In this document: positions 24,599 to 35,292 of the stretch, one piece after another
Position numbering within the stretch: the first letter of the stretch is position 1
Layout: each line of letters begins with the position of its first letter
Source: Calonectria ilicicola
Taxonomy: Eukaryota; Ascomycota; Sordariomycetes; Hypocreales; Nectriaceae
NCBI GenBank assembly: GCA_020809705.1
Contig: CP085836.1
Location: 806,001-870,000, forward strand
DNA: 64,000 bases
Direction of reading: 5' to 3'
Notes under the pieces: generated by a model
Database searches by the model: none
What the model was told of the DNA's origin: nothing
The model's input: only the letters and a program-made list of their open reading frames with translations
Position numbers and translations under genes: made by a program

Positions 24599-25547
24599 TA
24601 ACATTTTCCAGGGACAATCGCGTCCACAGCTGGGAGATTAATCTCTTATTTTTACTGTGTTTGTTAGTTGAGCTACCATATAGAAATTGTAGCATTTTAA
24701 GCGAATCCGTTCCGTGGTTGCATCATGTTTGCGTTTGTGTTGTGCTTGTGCCGCGTTTGCTCTTCACTAGCGTGTGCAACTTCGCTTGCACTGGAGAATA
24801 AAAACTGAGAGGCCTTGCCTGATTTCTAAAGTCTTTATGCTATGGCATATGCATTAACGTAGTGCGTTTGACCTACTTGAAAAGTCTCAACAGGAAAATA
24901 AAATAAGGTACGTGGCAAGGTGACAGGGGATAACAAGGGCAACATGAAAAGACCTTTCTTTCCTCTACTTCGTTTATTTTATTTATTATTTTCTTTTTGG
25001 AAAGCTGCTCGGTTCGTTACGAAAGGACCTATCGCATTTCGACGCTGTTGGAATGCAAGGGCTTTATATCTTGGTGTTATTTATCATACACGAATCATCC
25101 ACAATGGACTGTCACGAAACAACCACCTCGCAACAAGAACGTCACAATCGCTACCTCCACATCAAAAGATGACTTCATTTCCATTAGTATGATTAAGTCC
25201 CTTTGTTGAGGTCCCTGCTAACCGTCTCTTAGAACAAGAATGCCTCCCGAGAAGCGTTTCTTAAACATGTTTTGAGCCGATATTCACTCATTTCTACGGA
25301 AGGATTTCTCAATCTAGAAAGTGAGGTTGAGTTTCTGGAAAAACAAGGCTTTAGTCCCTAACAGGATACTTTTGCAGTAGTTTCTCCCGGTCTGTAACTG
25401 GGTTGTGCTACTGGGAAGATCTCGACTAGCAGGCTGCTCGAGTCCCGTTCTTCTATTCAGGCCTTGTCGAGTCTTCGGCTGTACCCATCTGAATGTTCTG
25501 TCATGCATCTCAGAGTTCATTTCATCGTGGCATTGTGCCAGCACTAT
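24599..25547. other. Intergenic stretch left of the piggyBac element
   Basis: No convincing gene. Short overlapping frames on both strands show no domain. It marks the transition to the element-rich part of the window. Confidence 0.45.
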
Positions 25548-25572
25548 CCCTTTAACTGCGTTAGCCCTCCAC
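25548..25572 (+). repeat. Left terminal inverted repeat of the piggyBac element
   Basis: Starts CCCTTTAACTGCGTTAG and is the exact reverse complement of 27619-27643. Confidence 0.9.
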
Positions 25573-25638
25573 TTGGGTCACGGGCAGGGGTGTATTGCCA
25601 ATCAAAGTGCTCTAAATTGAAGGTACATCAATTGCCTG

Positions 25639-27504
25639 CTAAATTGGGTGATGCCAGAAGTCCCAGCAACGGTCGGATCTACATAACGCTACCTCACACT
25701 CTTGACAGCGGTATCGTGACTGCGGCGCCCGGCTGTTTCCACTGACTGTTGATAATGGCCTCCTTTTTTTGTGAGGCCTCGGCTGACCTAGACGATATCC
25801 CTGACAAGCTAAGCACTCAGATTTTCCTTTTCGGACAAGAATATGCTGTGAAACAGGCGTAAATTCGTCTCCAGTCCGAATCCGCTTCCTAGTTTGAACT
25901 TCTGGACTGTATTTTTGAATGAGGCTATTCCAAATGTGCTGGCGCCAATCTACTGGCTGTGTAAATATCTTCCAATTGGGCTGCCCTAGCTTTTGCACAG
26001 TAAAGGGGTTATTGAGACCTATTTCCAAAAGGAAGTCCCAAGCAAGGACCTTCCAACCGCCCCTCCGAACACGGCGGCTAGGGCTCCAATACGACCGCAT
26101 TTGGTCACCTCGATCAACAGCATTCATTTCGTTATTATAGCTGCTAGCCACAGCCGGGATAGAAATCAGCTTGACAGGCTCAGTACCAAAAAAATGCTGT
26201 ATTGGCCGTGCTGACAGTTTTGCTGTTGTCGGCTTTTTTCGCCAACAGTCAATCTTTTCATCGCCTTTGAATACAGTTGACAACATCAACACAAGGGCAT
26301 TGTCTTTCCACGCTATTTGATTGACCTTATTATCAGAGGTCGGAATAGCCCTGACCTCATTAAATTGAAGGCTGCCGGCGGCGGTGTTGTCTGCAGCTTT
26401 CAGCTTGGCTAGGTCAACATAAATACCGCAGTTGCGGCGGGCTGTGCCTGTGGCCCCGTGCCCACATTGACGGAGCCGGCGAAAGAGGTCACAGGAGGAA
26501 AATAGGTTATCCAAAAAGACGTGATATGTGGATTTTGGTAATAGATTTACTAGGGAAATAACCATAGCTTGTGTCGGGTTCAGATAAATGCCGCTCTTTG
26601 GTCTCTTTTGCCGTTGCCGCCGGAGCTGTGATGACCGGTGCCGGTAAGCAGGCCTGATTTTGGTGACTTTAGCCCGGGCTATTCCAACTGACCCAAACCT
26701 CGGACCTGGCTGGTGCCAAATCCACCTAAGAAAATAGCCTCCTTGGGCTACAATCCACACTTTGAAGCCGGTTGGAATAGGTTTATTTTTGACAGTTGTT
26801 GTCTCAGTAGATCTTCCAAGATAGCGGGCCATAGCTTCATCTACAGCAATATTCGTGCCTGGCTTGTAGAATTGAGTAGACGCTTGTTGTATTATATCAG
26901 ACCATTCATTGACCCGGCTAAAGGTCCGGCTGTGAGGCCGGTCTGTTGTGGCTACTTGAATAGTTGTGTGATCAAATATTCGTAGGTGCCGTGATAAGAG
27001 CTGAAACCGGTCATAAGACATCCACTTAGTAGTTGGATGAACAGCACGTTGAGCCTTCGGCTGTGAAGTCTTCCAATAGTCTTCAATCCTTGGTTCCTTA
27101 GTTATTCGCATATAAATCATGATAGCAATCCACACGTAGATTTCTGCAACGGAGGTCGGTTTCCAATTCAACAGCCGTGACAGCGGGCGCTGTTGACTGC
27201 GGCTTTTAGCTTGATCAAGCAAGTGACTAGCCCAGCTATTGGTATATTGAACCCATCTTTCAACTAAGGAAATAGGCAGGAATTCTTGGAATAACAATAG
27301 CGGGTCTTGGGGCAGCTCTTCAATTATTGCAGCCCGGGCCGGCAGCTCAATTGGCTCAAAGCTGTAGCCGCGGTCAGTGGTCGGCGCCTTCGTTGGCCGG
27401 CAGGTGTTATCCTCAGGCCGCTCGCGGCGGCAGTCATCAGTTGAGATAAAGCTGTCATCGTCATACACATTGATGGCCTCATTAGAGGGCTGTTGGGTAT
27501 CCAT
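25639..27504 (-). CDS. piggyBac-family transposase (DDE_Tnp_1_7)
   Basis: An intact single-exon frame of 621 codons. The catalytic Asp residues of the family are all visible in context: NIAVDEAMARYLG (first Asp), YHVFLDNLFSS (second) and NAVDRGDQMRSYW (third, with a neighbouring Asp). The N-terminal 60 residues are acidic and Pro-rich. The C-terminus has a Cys/His-rich zinc-binding tail (CLACQGY, then RCQECEVALCRSDRCWDFWHH) like those that recognise the element ends. The family cuts and pastes at TTAA without footprints. Nothing in the sequence suggests inactivation. Confidence 0.93.
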   Translation of the reverse strand: MDTQQPSNEAINVYDDDSFISTDDCRRERPEDNTCRPTKAPTTDRGYSFEPIELPARAAIIEELPQDPLLLFQEFLPISLVERWVQYTNSWASHLLDQAKSRSQQRPLSRLLNWKPTSVAEIYVWIAIMIYMRITKEPRIEDYWKTSQPKAQRAVHPTTKWMSYDRFQLLSRHLRIFDHTTIQVATTDRPHSRTFSRVNEWSDIIQQASTQFYKPGTNIAVDEAMARYLGRSTETTTVKNKPIPTGFKVWIVAQGGYFLRWIWHQPGPRFGSVGIARAKVTKIRPAYRHRSSQLRRQRQKRPKSGIYLNPTQAMVISLVNLLPKSTYHVFLDNLFSSCDLFRRLRQCGHGATGTARRNCGIYVDLAKLKAADNTAAGSLQFNEVRAIPTSDNKVNQIAWKDNALVLMLSTVFKGDEKIDCWRKKPTTAKLSARPIQHFFGTEPVKLISIPAVASSYNNEMNAVDRGDQMRSYWSPSRRVRRGGWKVLAWDFLLEIGLNNPFTVQKLGQPNWKIFTQPVDWRQHIWNSLIQKYSPEVQTRKRIRTGDEFTPVSQHILVRKGKSECLACQGYRLGQPRPHKKRRPLSTVSGNSRAPQSRYRCQECEVALCRSDRCWDFWHHPI

Positions 27505-27618
27505 TGTGAATAAAATAATGAATTACATAGTAAAATCAGTTGCATTGATTCTGGAAGTCATTGATGTCACTCGAGGTCACTTTGCTTTTGCTGGGGTCAT
27601 GTGGGGCGGGGTACGGAG

Positions 27619-27643
27619 GTGGAGGGCTAACGCAGTTAAAGGG
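27619..27643 (-). repeat. Right terminal inverted repeat of the piggyBac element
   Basis: Exact reverse complement of 25548-25572. The transposase ATG lies 115 bp inside it. Confidence 0.9.
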
Positions 27644-27881
27644 ATACAGGCCATAGTTGGGACCTTGCGCCTGTGTATCATCATCTCGACCAAAAAATGG
27701 GCCCTGGGACTTTGAGTTGTCTATTTTTGCCATGGCGGTGTTTTTATTTTGTTGGTATGTCAAACCCCAGGAATACTGTGGTGCAACTATATGTTAATAA
27801 AGCAGTGACTTGCCCAAACCGCCTCACAAGGAAAGAGTCTCACATCTCTTTTCAAGGCTCATAAAGCCCGGCTCCGACTAT

Positions 27882-28239
27882 TGAATTCCTGTTCTAAAGG
27901 CAAGAGCGGGCTCAACCAAGAAGGGAGCACCTATAGATACAACTAGGTTTTACAATCATCGGTGCTGTTAGTAATAGTATCTGCACCATACAATTAACTC
28001 TCATATAGCCGTGTACGGCACAACTCTGAGATGCCCTCAAAAAGTCTGATAGAAAACTCTATCAATCTGGACACGTATTAAAGACGCCATCCTACTGAGC
28101 CAAGATGCATTCCATCGCACGTATCCTTAATAACACTCGAAATGGCGATCGAAGATCTAGAGATCGAGCGCCTCGCGCTCGCTCGCCCCACCTCCATCTC
28201 TGACGAGCTCTCGTGCGACAAGTACGTCGATGACCAACC
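27882..28239 (+). repeat. Dispersed repeat, copy 1 (partner at 60421-60771)
   Basis: About 355 bp nearly identical to 60421-60771 in the same orientation, from TTCTAAAGGCAAGAGCGGGC through GCACAACTCTGAGATGCCCT to CTAGAGATCGAGCGCC. Its 3' end opens a small frame starting MAIEDLEIER, which soon breaks in this copy. It may be the 5' end (promoter plus first codons) of an unidentified mobile element, truncated in both copies. Confidence 0.85.
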
Positions 28240-29965
28240 TGTATGGCTGTGCACAACACTCGCTGCCATTCATCTAGTTATTTTCTTTCTTTGAGGAAAA
28301 GAAGACATAATAAAAACATATCATCACACCTACATTTTAATTTGCAAAACATGATCACCGGCTGACGATCGAGCCAGCATGAAGGCCGGCTGTAGTCACG
28401 CGGGAACCGGGGGTGGGTAGTACCTGCGAAACGCTGGCGCAATCGAACTCTTGCACGGATGCGGACATTATCCAAAGAAGGTGGCCGCCAGTTGGTGGAT
28501 GAGATTTGTTATTGTGTAACGTGGAGCAGTTGTGTACAGTGCAAACCTAGTGATGACATCTCTTTTGCTGCTGGCTACATACAGTGTATAGCAATATTTA
28601 GCCTATTTAGAAATTTTTGATAAATAAAAATACTGGCACTGATCCTGGTCGAGACTGTACCTAAACTAAGAATATGCATCAACGACGAGAAGCCCCAATT
28701 AAGTAATTCAAGTTAAGTGATTGCACAAAAAAATGTATAACTTTTCCATGCGCACGATATAAAACGCTTGTGTAGGAGGATTTTACTGTATTTTCGGAGG
28801 TAGTGTAGAAATGGGAGGCATGTCTGTTGGGTGGGTCTCTCTAAACCCACGAACATTGTGACCAGCCACTAGAAACTGACACCACGCAGCCGACCCTCCC
28901 GTCATCAACCAAACGGCAACCAATCCTTCCTCAACTGTCGGATTAGGTCCCGGCCTGCGGTTAACCCCCCCTCGGTGGCCATCAATAGGCTAAGGCCCTC
29001 GCTAAGACGCCAGCTCTCTCAACACTCTCACACCGCTACGACTACTGCCAGTGAGTATCCCAAACGCTAGTAGTTGATGTATTGGCTACCTATTCCCCTT
29101 TTTCGCAGCACTCATATTCGGGTGGAAGACCATACAGGTAGGTAGTTGTCATCAATATTCAGAGTCGGTCTCCCGAGGTTATTTGAGCCCAACCTCTTCA
29201 CATCTACAACCAACTTGAGTCAGACATATTCCAGGGCCCTCTTTCTCGACACTTGTTTCTGATTGCTAAAGTAGCGAATACCTTACAAGGCCCGAGACCT
29301 CCGACATTTTATCAGCAACGCTAGCTTTACCTGGAGCTTCGATCGACAGCTGTGGGCTCCCGGGCATTTGGACAGTGCGGATGAAAATTTTCAGGATGAA
29401 TTTTCCTGTCGATATGGAGAACTAGAGGAGTCAGATGGTGCTATGTTGGAAACCGATATTACTTTGGTTCCTTGCCATCTCCTTCCCACAAACTCTATTT
29501 TCTTTAGGCTCATTGTCAGGCATTGGCCCCTATCCATCCCAAGTCCGAACCGCAAAATGTTGACAACCTCGTACAGCACAGGGTTTCGAGATCGAACACA
29601 ACAAGGCCGAACCTATGATATCCTACTCCTCCGGGTAGTACCTGCATCTTCATAATATCCCGTGCACCAGTTTCCAGGTTGAAACCCCCCAAGCCAAGGG
29701 CGAACTAAGACTACGACCCCCATTTACTACTCAGGCGACTGATCCAGCGATTCCGAGAAGAACATTGCATGATTGGAAGTTGGAACTGTTGAATTAATTG
29801 CGCAATAGTTCGAGTTTAAACATGAGACGTACGTTGATGGGGAAATAAAGGAGGCTCAAAGAATGACCAGTGATTTCCCCACCACAATGGAGATGGGCAA
29901 CCAAGTCTAAGCTACAGCGGGGCTGTAAAAATTCCGAGGAGTTGCCGATCCCGCCCACGCCCGCA
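28240..29965. other. Gene-free stretch in the element-rich part
   Basis: About 1.7 kb with no convincing gene. A 95-codon frame at 29368-29655 shows no family signal and is not annotated. It may hold decayed element sequence. Confidence 0.45.
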
Positions 29966-31052
29966 TCAACACACACGAACTTCAACAGTCAATTTTATAG
30001 CCAAATGAAGCCCGACCTCTTCATTGAATATACCAATAGATTGGCAAAATAGAGCAATCTTTAAGTATATATATCGATATTTGGTGTACCAACCATTTGC
30101 GTCAATAACAGCTTGCAGTCGGTCCCTTATTGACTTATATAGGTTGGTTAGGACCCTATTTTCAATGCTTTTCCAAGCTTCAGCAGCAGCCTCTCGTAAC
30201 AGCTGCTTAGTCTCATCATTTTGAGGCATATCATTAAGCTCTAGATGTGCCTTTATTATTCTCTCTTTGACTAAGGGCCAGATATTTTCTATGGGGTTGA
30301 GGTTAGGGCTATAGGGAGGGAAATTGATAACATCAATACCTCTATTTCTAGCTCACTCACGTAGCCAATTTTGGACCACATTTGATTTATGCACAGGAGC
30401 GTTATCTTGGATGAAGCTATCACCAGGTTCTGCTATTGTTGGGAGGTTTTCTTCGAGGCAGGCTTGGATACGGCGGCCTGTAACACCTCCTCGTGGCGCC
30501 TCAGGGTCGCCAAATAAGGCTGCCAGAGGTGACCGCCTCAAGCCCTTGATTCCGCCCCAAAAACATCTGTGAATGGCGTGATGACTTCTGTCAAATAACC
30601 GTTGCACCAAGCAAAAGGGAATGTACACTCCGCTAATACATAGTGCAAATAGTGGCTATAATCTGAATGTGACAACTTCTCTCGAGGTTGTATATTATTG
30701 TAATGAAGGCGTTCTACCTGTATTATTATTAGTTGTGGAGGGAATAGGGAGTGTTTGAGACGAACGCGACGGCAGAGAACCCACTTCTGCCGCTCCCCTT
30801 GACCGTGACCTCGTCCGTAAAAATCCAACGCTTCCAAAGCCTGATACGAATGTGAATATACTCATTCGCAAATGCGAGCCCTTGAGCAGCTATTTCTGGC
30901 GTCGATTTTGGCCGCCGCAGCGCCTTTTGGTGCTGAATGCCTTCCTTCTTGAGGTATCGGTTTAATGTTGCAATTGAGCAACAAAGACCTGCCTTCCCAA
31001 GAAGCCTCCAGCGCGACATGATAGATCTAATAGGCATTCTTGTGCTACTCAA
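29966..31052 (-). pseudogene. Tc1/mariner-type transposase, degenerate
   Basis: Read on the minus strand, the fragments follow the order of a Tc1-like transposase: KALRRPKSTPEIAAQ, WKRWIFTDEVTV (first catalytic Asp), SFIQDNAPVHKSNVVQNWL (second Asp), then PPYSPNLNPIENIWPLVKE (catalytic Glu) and the C-terminal MPQNDETKQLLREAAAEAW. The frame changes at least twice between 30840 and 30540. An in-frame TGA follows QNWLRE, and the N-terminal DNA-binding part is missing or broken. It is therefore dead and lies directly upstream of the CenH3-like gene. Confidence 0.85.
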
Positions 31053-31516
31053 GGTTCAGGAGATCACTCTTTAATGAGAGGGTGTTGAGTAATGAGAGGA
31101 GTGTTGGTGTTAACAATACTTTTCCCCAGTCTCATCTCCTCAAGAGTCCCGAGGATCCTTGTCTCAATCATCTGATCAAACTACTGTATAGCGATCCATA
31201 TATCATGAGGGCGATAAACCGAACGCGCCAATACACCACTTCCGCCAGGAGAGACTAGGCTGAAATAGGCACAGGGCTCGGCACGAAAAAGAAAGGAGTG
31301 GCTCTCATGTCCTTCCTTGGTACGGACGGTCAAAACGGGGCATAAAAAGTGGGTATATTTGAAACAAAAAACGCATGATAGGTTCGATGCTTGAAAGATC
31401 TGGGTGATTACATATATTTGTGTTTTTTCATCTAGTGGTACATCTCAATATGAGGGTAGTATTTCTCTTCAATGAATACCAAAATTTTCAACCATCAACT
31501 CACCCTATCGACACGC
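31053..31516. other. Upstream region of the CenH3-like gene
   Basis: About 460 bp between a dead transposon and the histone gene. No frame is supported; it presumably carries the histone promoter. Confidence 0.4.
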
Positions 31517-31524
31517 TATATAAA
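31517..31524 (+). promoter_or_regulatory. TATA-like box of the CenH3-like gene
   Basis: TATATAAA lies only 15 bp upstream of the inferred ATG at 31539. If functional, it implies a very short leader or a start of transcription near the ATG. This is unusually close and should be treated with caution. Confidence 0.4.
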
Positions 31525-31538
31525 ACTTTCTATGAATA

Positions 31539-32031
31539 ATGGCTAGGGAACGACAGCGGCCTGCAACAGTATTTGGCGTTCAGGGTAAACGACGTCCGCC
31601 CCTTAGAACACTTCGTTTCTCGACTAAGTGTAATGGATTTAGCTGGAGATCCCGTGCCGATTAGAGCAAGGCGCCGTTACCGTCCTGGTACCGTAGCATT
31701 GAGAGAGATCAGAAGGTACCAAAACGGATATGATTTACTACTACCCAAGATGCCTTTCTTGAGAATTGTACGATGGGTACTCTAATCTTTCAATTGCAGT
31801 CAGCCTACTAATGAACGCTCTTTAAATTAGGTCCAAGAGGTTGGAATTACCTGTCGACCAGCCGGAGAAGGAATGAGATGGCAGACTCAAGCAATCCAAG
31901 CTTTGCAAGAAGCTGCCGAAGCATACTTGATTCATTTATTCGAACATACCAATCTTTGTGCTATACATGCTAAACGGGTTACAATCATGCAGAGGGATAT
32001 GCAACTTGCGCGAAGACTTCGGGGATCTTAA
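31539..32031 (+). CDS. Centromeric histone H3 variant (CenH3/CENP-A-like)
   Basis: Three exons (31539-31584, 31643-31767, 31831-32031) with introns of 58 and 63 bp give 123 residues. The second intron has a perfect TACTAAT branch site. The protein has a short tail of about 25 residues ending [13 protein letters not shown], the alpha-N helix [16 protein letters not shown], alpha-1 with [15 protein letters not shown], a loop 1 ([13 protein letters not shown]) several residues longer than in canonical H3, alpha-2 [16 protein letters not shown], and alpha-3 [15 protein letters not shown]. The tail lacks the canonical K4, K9 and K27 contexts. Trp replaces the H3 Phe before alpha-2. The long loop 1, the Trp and QALQEAAEA are CenH3 hallmarks in known families. 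It would replace H3 in centromeric nucleosomes and seed the kinetochore. It ends at RRLRGS without the longer tail of many fungal CenH3s. It sits between a Tc1 relic and a LINE fragment, so it may be an extra, diverged copy. Confidence 0.9.
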
Positions 32032-32341
32032 CTTCCATTAGAATAACACCAAGTGGCATACTTCTTCAGCATAGAGTTCGTATATATCTTTATATAAGGG
32101 CATTACTCCATCAGCCGAAGAATCATACATATCTCACACCTTTCCGTTGAGGAAACTTTAGCTTAAAAAGCGTGTTGTCTTGTGTTTGCTCGTATACACA
32201 AATCGAGCTATCCAGCAAGGTCAAATCAATTCTTGAAAAAAAGATTGCAAATCCAAATAAAGGAGTCGATAGATAGTATGTCGTGTAAGGATTCTCAATT
32301 CCCATTATGTCTCATAGCCCACTAGGCCAAAAGATAAGTCA

Positions 32342-32647
32342 ATGGATCATAATGCTCATGCGGATAATAGGTACAACACAGCCACGCATGCTAGACAGCA
32401 TCCACGCCACAGGCGGCGAAGAGCGGTAAACACCCAAAAGCCTAAAATATTACAGTACAATATCAGAAAGTCAAGATTGACGGCCGTGGCGTCACTCCTC
32501 TGTGACCCTCTGACTCAGAACTTCGACATCCTCGCCATTTATTTCAACCACATACCACCCGGCCAAAGGCACCTCGCGGAGATAGAAGAAGGCTCTACCA
32601 GGACTTGGTTCTTTACAAATAAGAACCTAGATCACACGGCATGCTAA
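32342..32647 (+). pseudogene. LINE (Tad-like) endonuclease fragment
   Basis: The segment KPKILQYNIRKSRL, followed by CDPLTQNFDILAI, matches the start of the AP-endonuclease domain in fungal non-LTR retrotransposons, where an EPW motif normally follows. Here the similarity breaks after DILAI and the frame ends soon after, so it is a short truncated relic. Confidence 0.75.
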
Positions 32648-32738
32648 TTCAAACAATACAAGCAGAGATCTATGCTCGCTGACAATTATCACTAGCTATG
32701 AAGGCCACAGATTAGATTGGAGCTCTTAACTTCTGGAC

Positions 32739-32937
32739 TATGGAAGGAAACTATCTATGTCTCTCATAGCTACTCTTACTGCTAGCTGTTGGAGACTGCC
32801 GTTGAAGGCGGCCTTCGGCTTCGGGGTCTTCAGGTTTGATCGACATGACGATCAGGACTTGGCCTCGATGGTCAATTGGCCAGGCCCGGCAGGGCCCGTG
32901 GTCTATAGATTGAGACCACTTGTGAGTGTGACAGATT
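32739..32937 (+). repeat. LTR-like dispersed repeat, copy A (partner at 37996-38488)
   Basis: Shares GCCGTTGAAGGCGGCCT, the GGCAGGGCCCGTGGTC block and the end GAGACCACTTGTGAGTGT with the larger copy at 37996-38488. Relative to that copy about 280 bp is missing between TAGATTGA and GAGACCAC. The outer end (ACACTCACAAGTGG on the minus strand, preceded by TGT) would suit an LTR start. Confidence 0.65.
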
Positions 32938-33086
32938 GCTTTAGCTGTAATTGAGGATGAATCTGTTGTTCCATGGTTCTTGGATCACAGGAATGTCGAA
33001 ATTGTGAGTAATAAGGTCACACAGGATTGAAGCCCATTGACCTTGATTTTCTCACATTGTACCGCAGTATTTTAAATTTTTATTCC

Positions 33087-33323
33087 TTATTCCTCTTCAC
33101 TACTTTCGCGGCGGGGAAGAGTGTAAGAATCCGCACTTCCCATTACGTCCCTTAGCCCGTCAGGCCAAAAGATAAGTCCATAATCGCAATGCTTGCAATT
33201 ACGAGTGCGGATAACAGCTGCTAAGAGACCTGTACGGTGAAACAAGCCGTAACAAAGAGAACCACACAAAAACACCACACCACTCACAGTCATCCTTTTA
33301 GGTATAGTATTTTGGAAGAGCAA
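33087..33323 (-). other. Small repeated open frame (AVIRTxxCKH family)
   Basis: A 78-codon frame with AVIRTRNCKHCDYGLIFW, a Gly/Asp stretch and an acidic end RRESSEEE. The nucleotide sequence recurs in part at 32283-32370 (same strand) and on the opposite strand at about 63080-63180, where AVIRTCDCKH is followed, much further on, by an acidic NSSSDE end. It is probably coding DNA of an unidentified repeated gene or element; function unknown. Confidence 0.4.
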
Positions 33324-33821
33324 TAAGCTCTTGGCAAGGCAAAATGACTGTAAAGCCTCTAATCATAGGCTTTACTATTAGAAAAGAACCAAATATTAGT
33401 AATTTTTAGTAATGACGCAATCCTCAATGATCATAAGCTTGGTAGGGTACATCCCTCAAAAATAGAACCACAAATAAAACACAAAGTAGTTAGGTCGGGT
33501 TTTTATGCCTCATAGAGACTACAAAATGAAAGAATGGGCTAAAGGTGCTTGATTTTCCCATGAACCTGAAGGTAGGTCTTCCTTTTATAGACCGAATCCC
33601 TTGTCTCGTGACTAAGATCCACCAACTTACCCTATGCCACCGCGAAATTACCTGTGGCATGGATTTTGTTGATAACGGCGCGTGTCTATGTATTCGAGAC
33701 CCTTTTTCTTATGTGTTTGCTTGTATTCGGATGGTCTTGATCTCTGGTGATCGTTATTTGGTCGAGGGGCCATGTGAGTTGCTCCCCCCAGCGGTTCGTA
33801 TCTTTTGCCTTTTCTTCTTAG
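33324..33821. other. Gene-free stretch
   Basis: AT-rich and mixed sequence between relics. A plus-strand frame at 33545-33970 is the shadow of the LINE relic on the other strand. Confidence 0.4.
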
Positions 33822-34377
33822 TTAGTAGATCTTCCTCTCGCCTGAGTTTGGCTTGGTGGCATCATGGCTTGCCCTGCTGTGTGGGAAGTTGGGTCTATCT
33901 TTGGGTGCTTGTCCTTGTGTGTTGTTGCTGTTGTTCTCCTGCCTCTGGGCGAAAGCGCGGGTGTGTGTAGTTTCCTTTAAGCTCGGATATCTCTTGTTTT
34001 CTAATGCCACATTAGCCTCTCTAGGTTTTGTGTTCGTTTTGGCAGATAGCGCATTTATGTTTAGGTGAATCGACCTTACAAGGGGTTCCTATGTGGCCAT
34101 ATTTGCAACATTGAAAGCACTGTCTGAGTCGGCATTGTCAGTCGTATCCCCCACACTTATGGTGACTCCTCCACCAAATAAGTCGCTCGCGGATGACCCA
34201 GTCGGCGTCCTCAGCTTCGGCAAACTCCATGATGATAGATGATGCTGCCTTGGTAGGAAAGGTTTTGGTTAGCCGTCCGATGTAAAATTTGGGTCCAGAG
34301 GAACTTGAACACCCCGCCCTAGCTACCCACCTAGCATTTCGACCACATAACTTCACATGCACCACTTTGTTAAACAA
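33822..34377 (-). pseudogene. LINE ORF1 (gag-like) fragment with zinc knuckles
   Basis: On the minus strand a frame of 79 codons (VIRERLIWWRSHHKCGGYD at its end) runs on, after a stop, into QCFQCCKYGHIGTPC and HKCAICQNEH, the CCHC knuckles of ORF1 proteins of Tad-type LINEs. Several stops interrupt the sequence further on. It is a dead ORF1 fragment in the opposite orientation to the endonuclease fragment at 32.3 kb, so it is a separate insertion or rearranged. Confidence 0.7.
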
Positions 34378-34714
34378 GGGTGTGGGTAAATCCCAGGGGT
34401 TCTGAATGACTCAGCTAAGGCCACAACAGGGTCGATAGCAGCTGCTAGGGGGTTGGGTAATAAATTCATTGATGTCTAATTCCTTCAACTAACTGATCCC
34501 GCGAGGGGCTATTGTGGTGTTGCTGCAGAGGGCTCACAGTCACATGCGGCAGCGGATTAACCTAACCTCAGATAACCGATGGTTGTCTGTGCTTCATTTG
34601 GTGAAATTTGGCACCTATATCACCATTCAAATGCATGGTCGGCTTGTTTTTAAGAAGTATTATTGCACTGTATGAATGCGATGACCTATAATAGGTTAAA
34701 TGTACATCATGTGT
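34378..34714. other. Intergenic stretch
   Basis: About 340 bp next to the LINE relic. No gene is seen. Confidence 0.4.
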
Positions 34715-35292
34715 TCAGATTGGAGATCCCCTGTCGCCATGGCAAGAACAATGGCAGTTATCGCTACATGTCCTTGAAATTTTTTCCGATTCTCTCTTGA
34801 AAATTTGGAGGCGGGATTTTAACTCTTCAAGGAGTATGGTAGCTTCTTCAAGCTGTCCTAAGAGAAGTCTGGTACGAATATGGATTGAAGGTTTCTCATT
34901 AGATAGAGGTGGGGTTGCGGGAGAAGTCAAAAAGTCATCTTCTGAAAATATAGATTCGGCTTTTAGAACTGATTGCCTATATTTTTGCCGTCTTCGTACC
35001 TTATACGTCTCTTTAAGTATAGGCTGCTGGTTTCGGGGTGTACATGGAAGAAAGTCCACCGGCTCTTCTATTTCCGAATCAGGAACTATGAACTCATTGA
35101 GACTACCAGTACTGTCACTGATGTCCGTCAGACTGTTCATTCCATCGCTGGAATAGTCTCCATCATCCCCTATATGATAATTAGCAAATAGATGGTTTCG
35201 TGAAGGTCGTGATAATAAATTTGACCTGAGGTTTGCGAGGCCTCTGCCTCAAGCTCAAGAAGCATTTCATGTCGTGTTCGTCTATTATTCAT
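34715..35292 (-). CDS. DSTGSLN-motif protein A, two exons
   Basis: Exon 1 is 35292-35226 and exon 2 is 35169-34715, with a 56-bp intron and matching phases, giving 173 residues. The protein starts MNNRRTRHEMLLELEAEAS, has an acidic patch (DDGDYSSDG), then the motif SLTDISDSTGSLNEFIVPD followed by SEIEEP. A basic stretch (KVRRRQKYRQ), a probable coiled coil (LGQLEEATILLEELKSRLQI) and a Cys-rich end (CSDNCHCSCHGD) follow. The protein at 51211-51778 has the same exon pattern and motif order, so the pair is a real family. No known domain is recognised. It is divergent to the NLR at 35894, with 600 bp between starts. Confidence 0.75.

Larger units (their letters stand above)
25548..27643 (-). mobile_element. 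piggyBac-type DNA transposon, apparently complete
   Basis: The element is bounded by perfect 25-bp inverted repeats (25548-25572 and 27619-27643) that begin CCCTTTAACTGCG, the usual style of piggyBac ends. It encloses one uninterrupted transposase gene on the minus strand and is 2096 bp long. The expected flanking TTAA duplication is not seen: the outer flanks read CTAT on the left and ATAC on the right. TTAA occurs only inside the repeats. With an intact gene and identical ends it looks young and possibly active. Confidence 0.85.

Noticed and set aside
25548..25572. Treating TTAA inside the inverted repeat as the piggyBac target duplication
   Set aside because: The repeat identity extends outward past TTAA to CCC, which is the usual element end, so TTAA there is internal. 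The alternative remains possible only if the target was itself palindromic.
29368..29655. 95-codon frame in the element-rich region
   Set aside because: No domain, no supporting splice sites, surrounded by decayed DNA.
31573..31785. Reading the histone gene as one unspliced 70-codon frame
   Set aside because: It lacks an ATG and the C-terminal histone fold; splicing at 31585-31642 and 31768-31830 gives a full CenH3-like protein.
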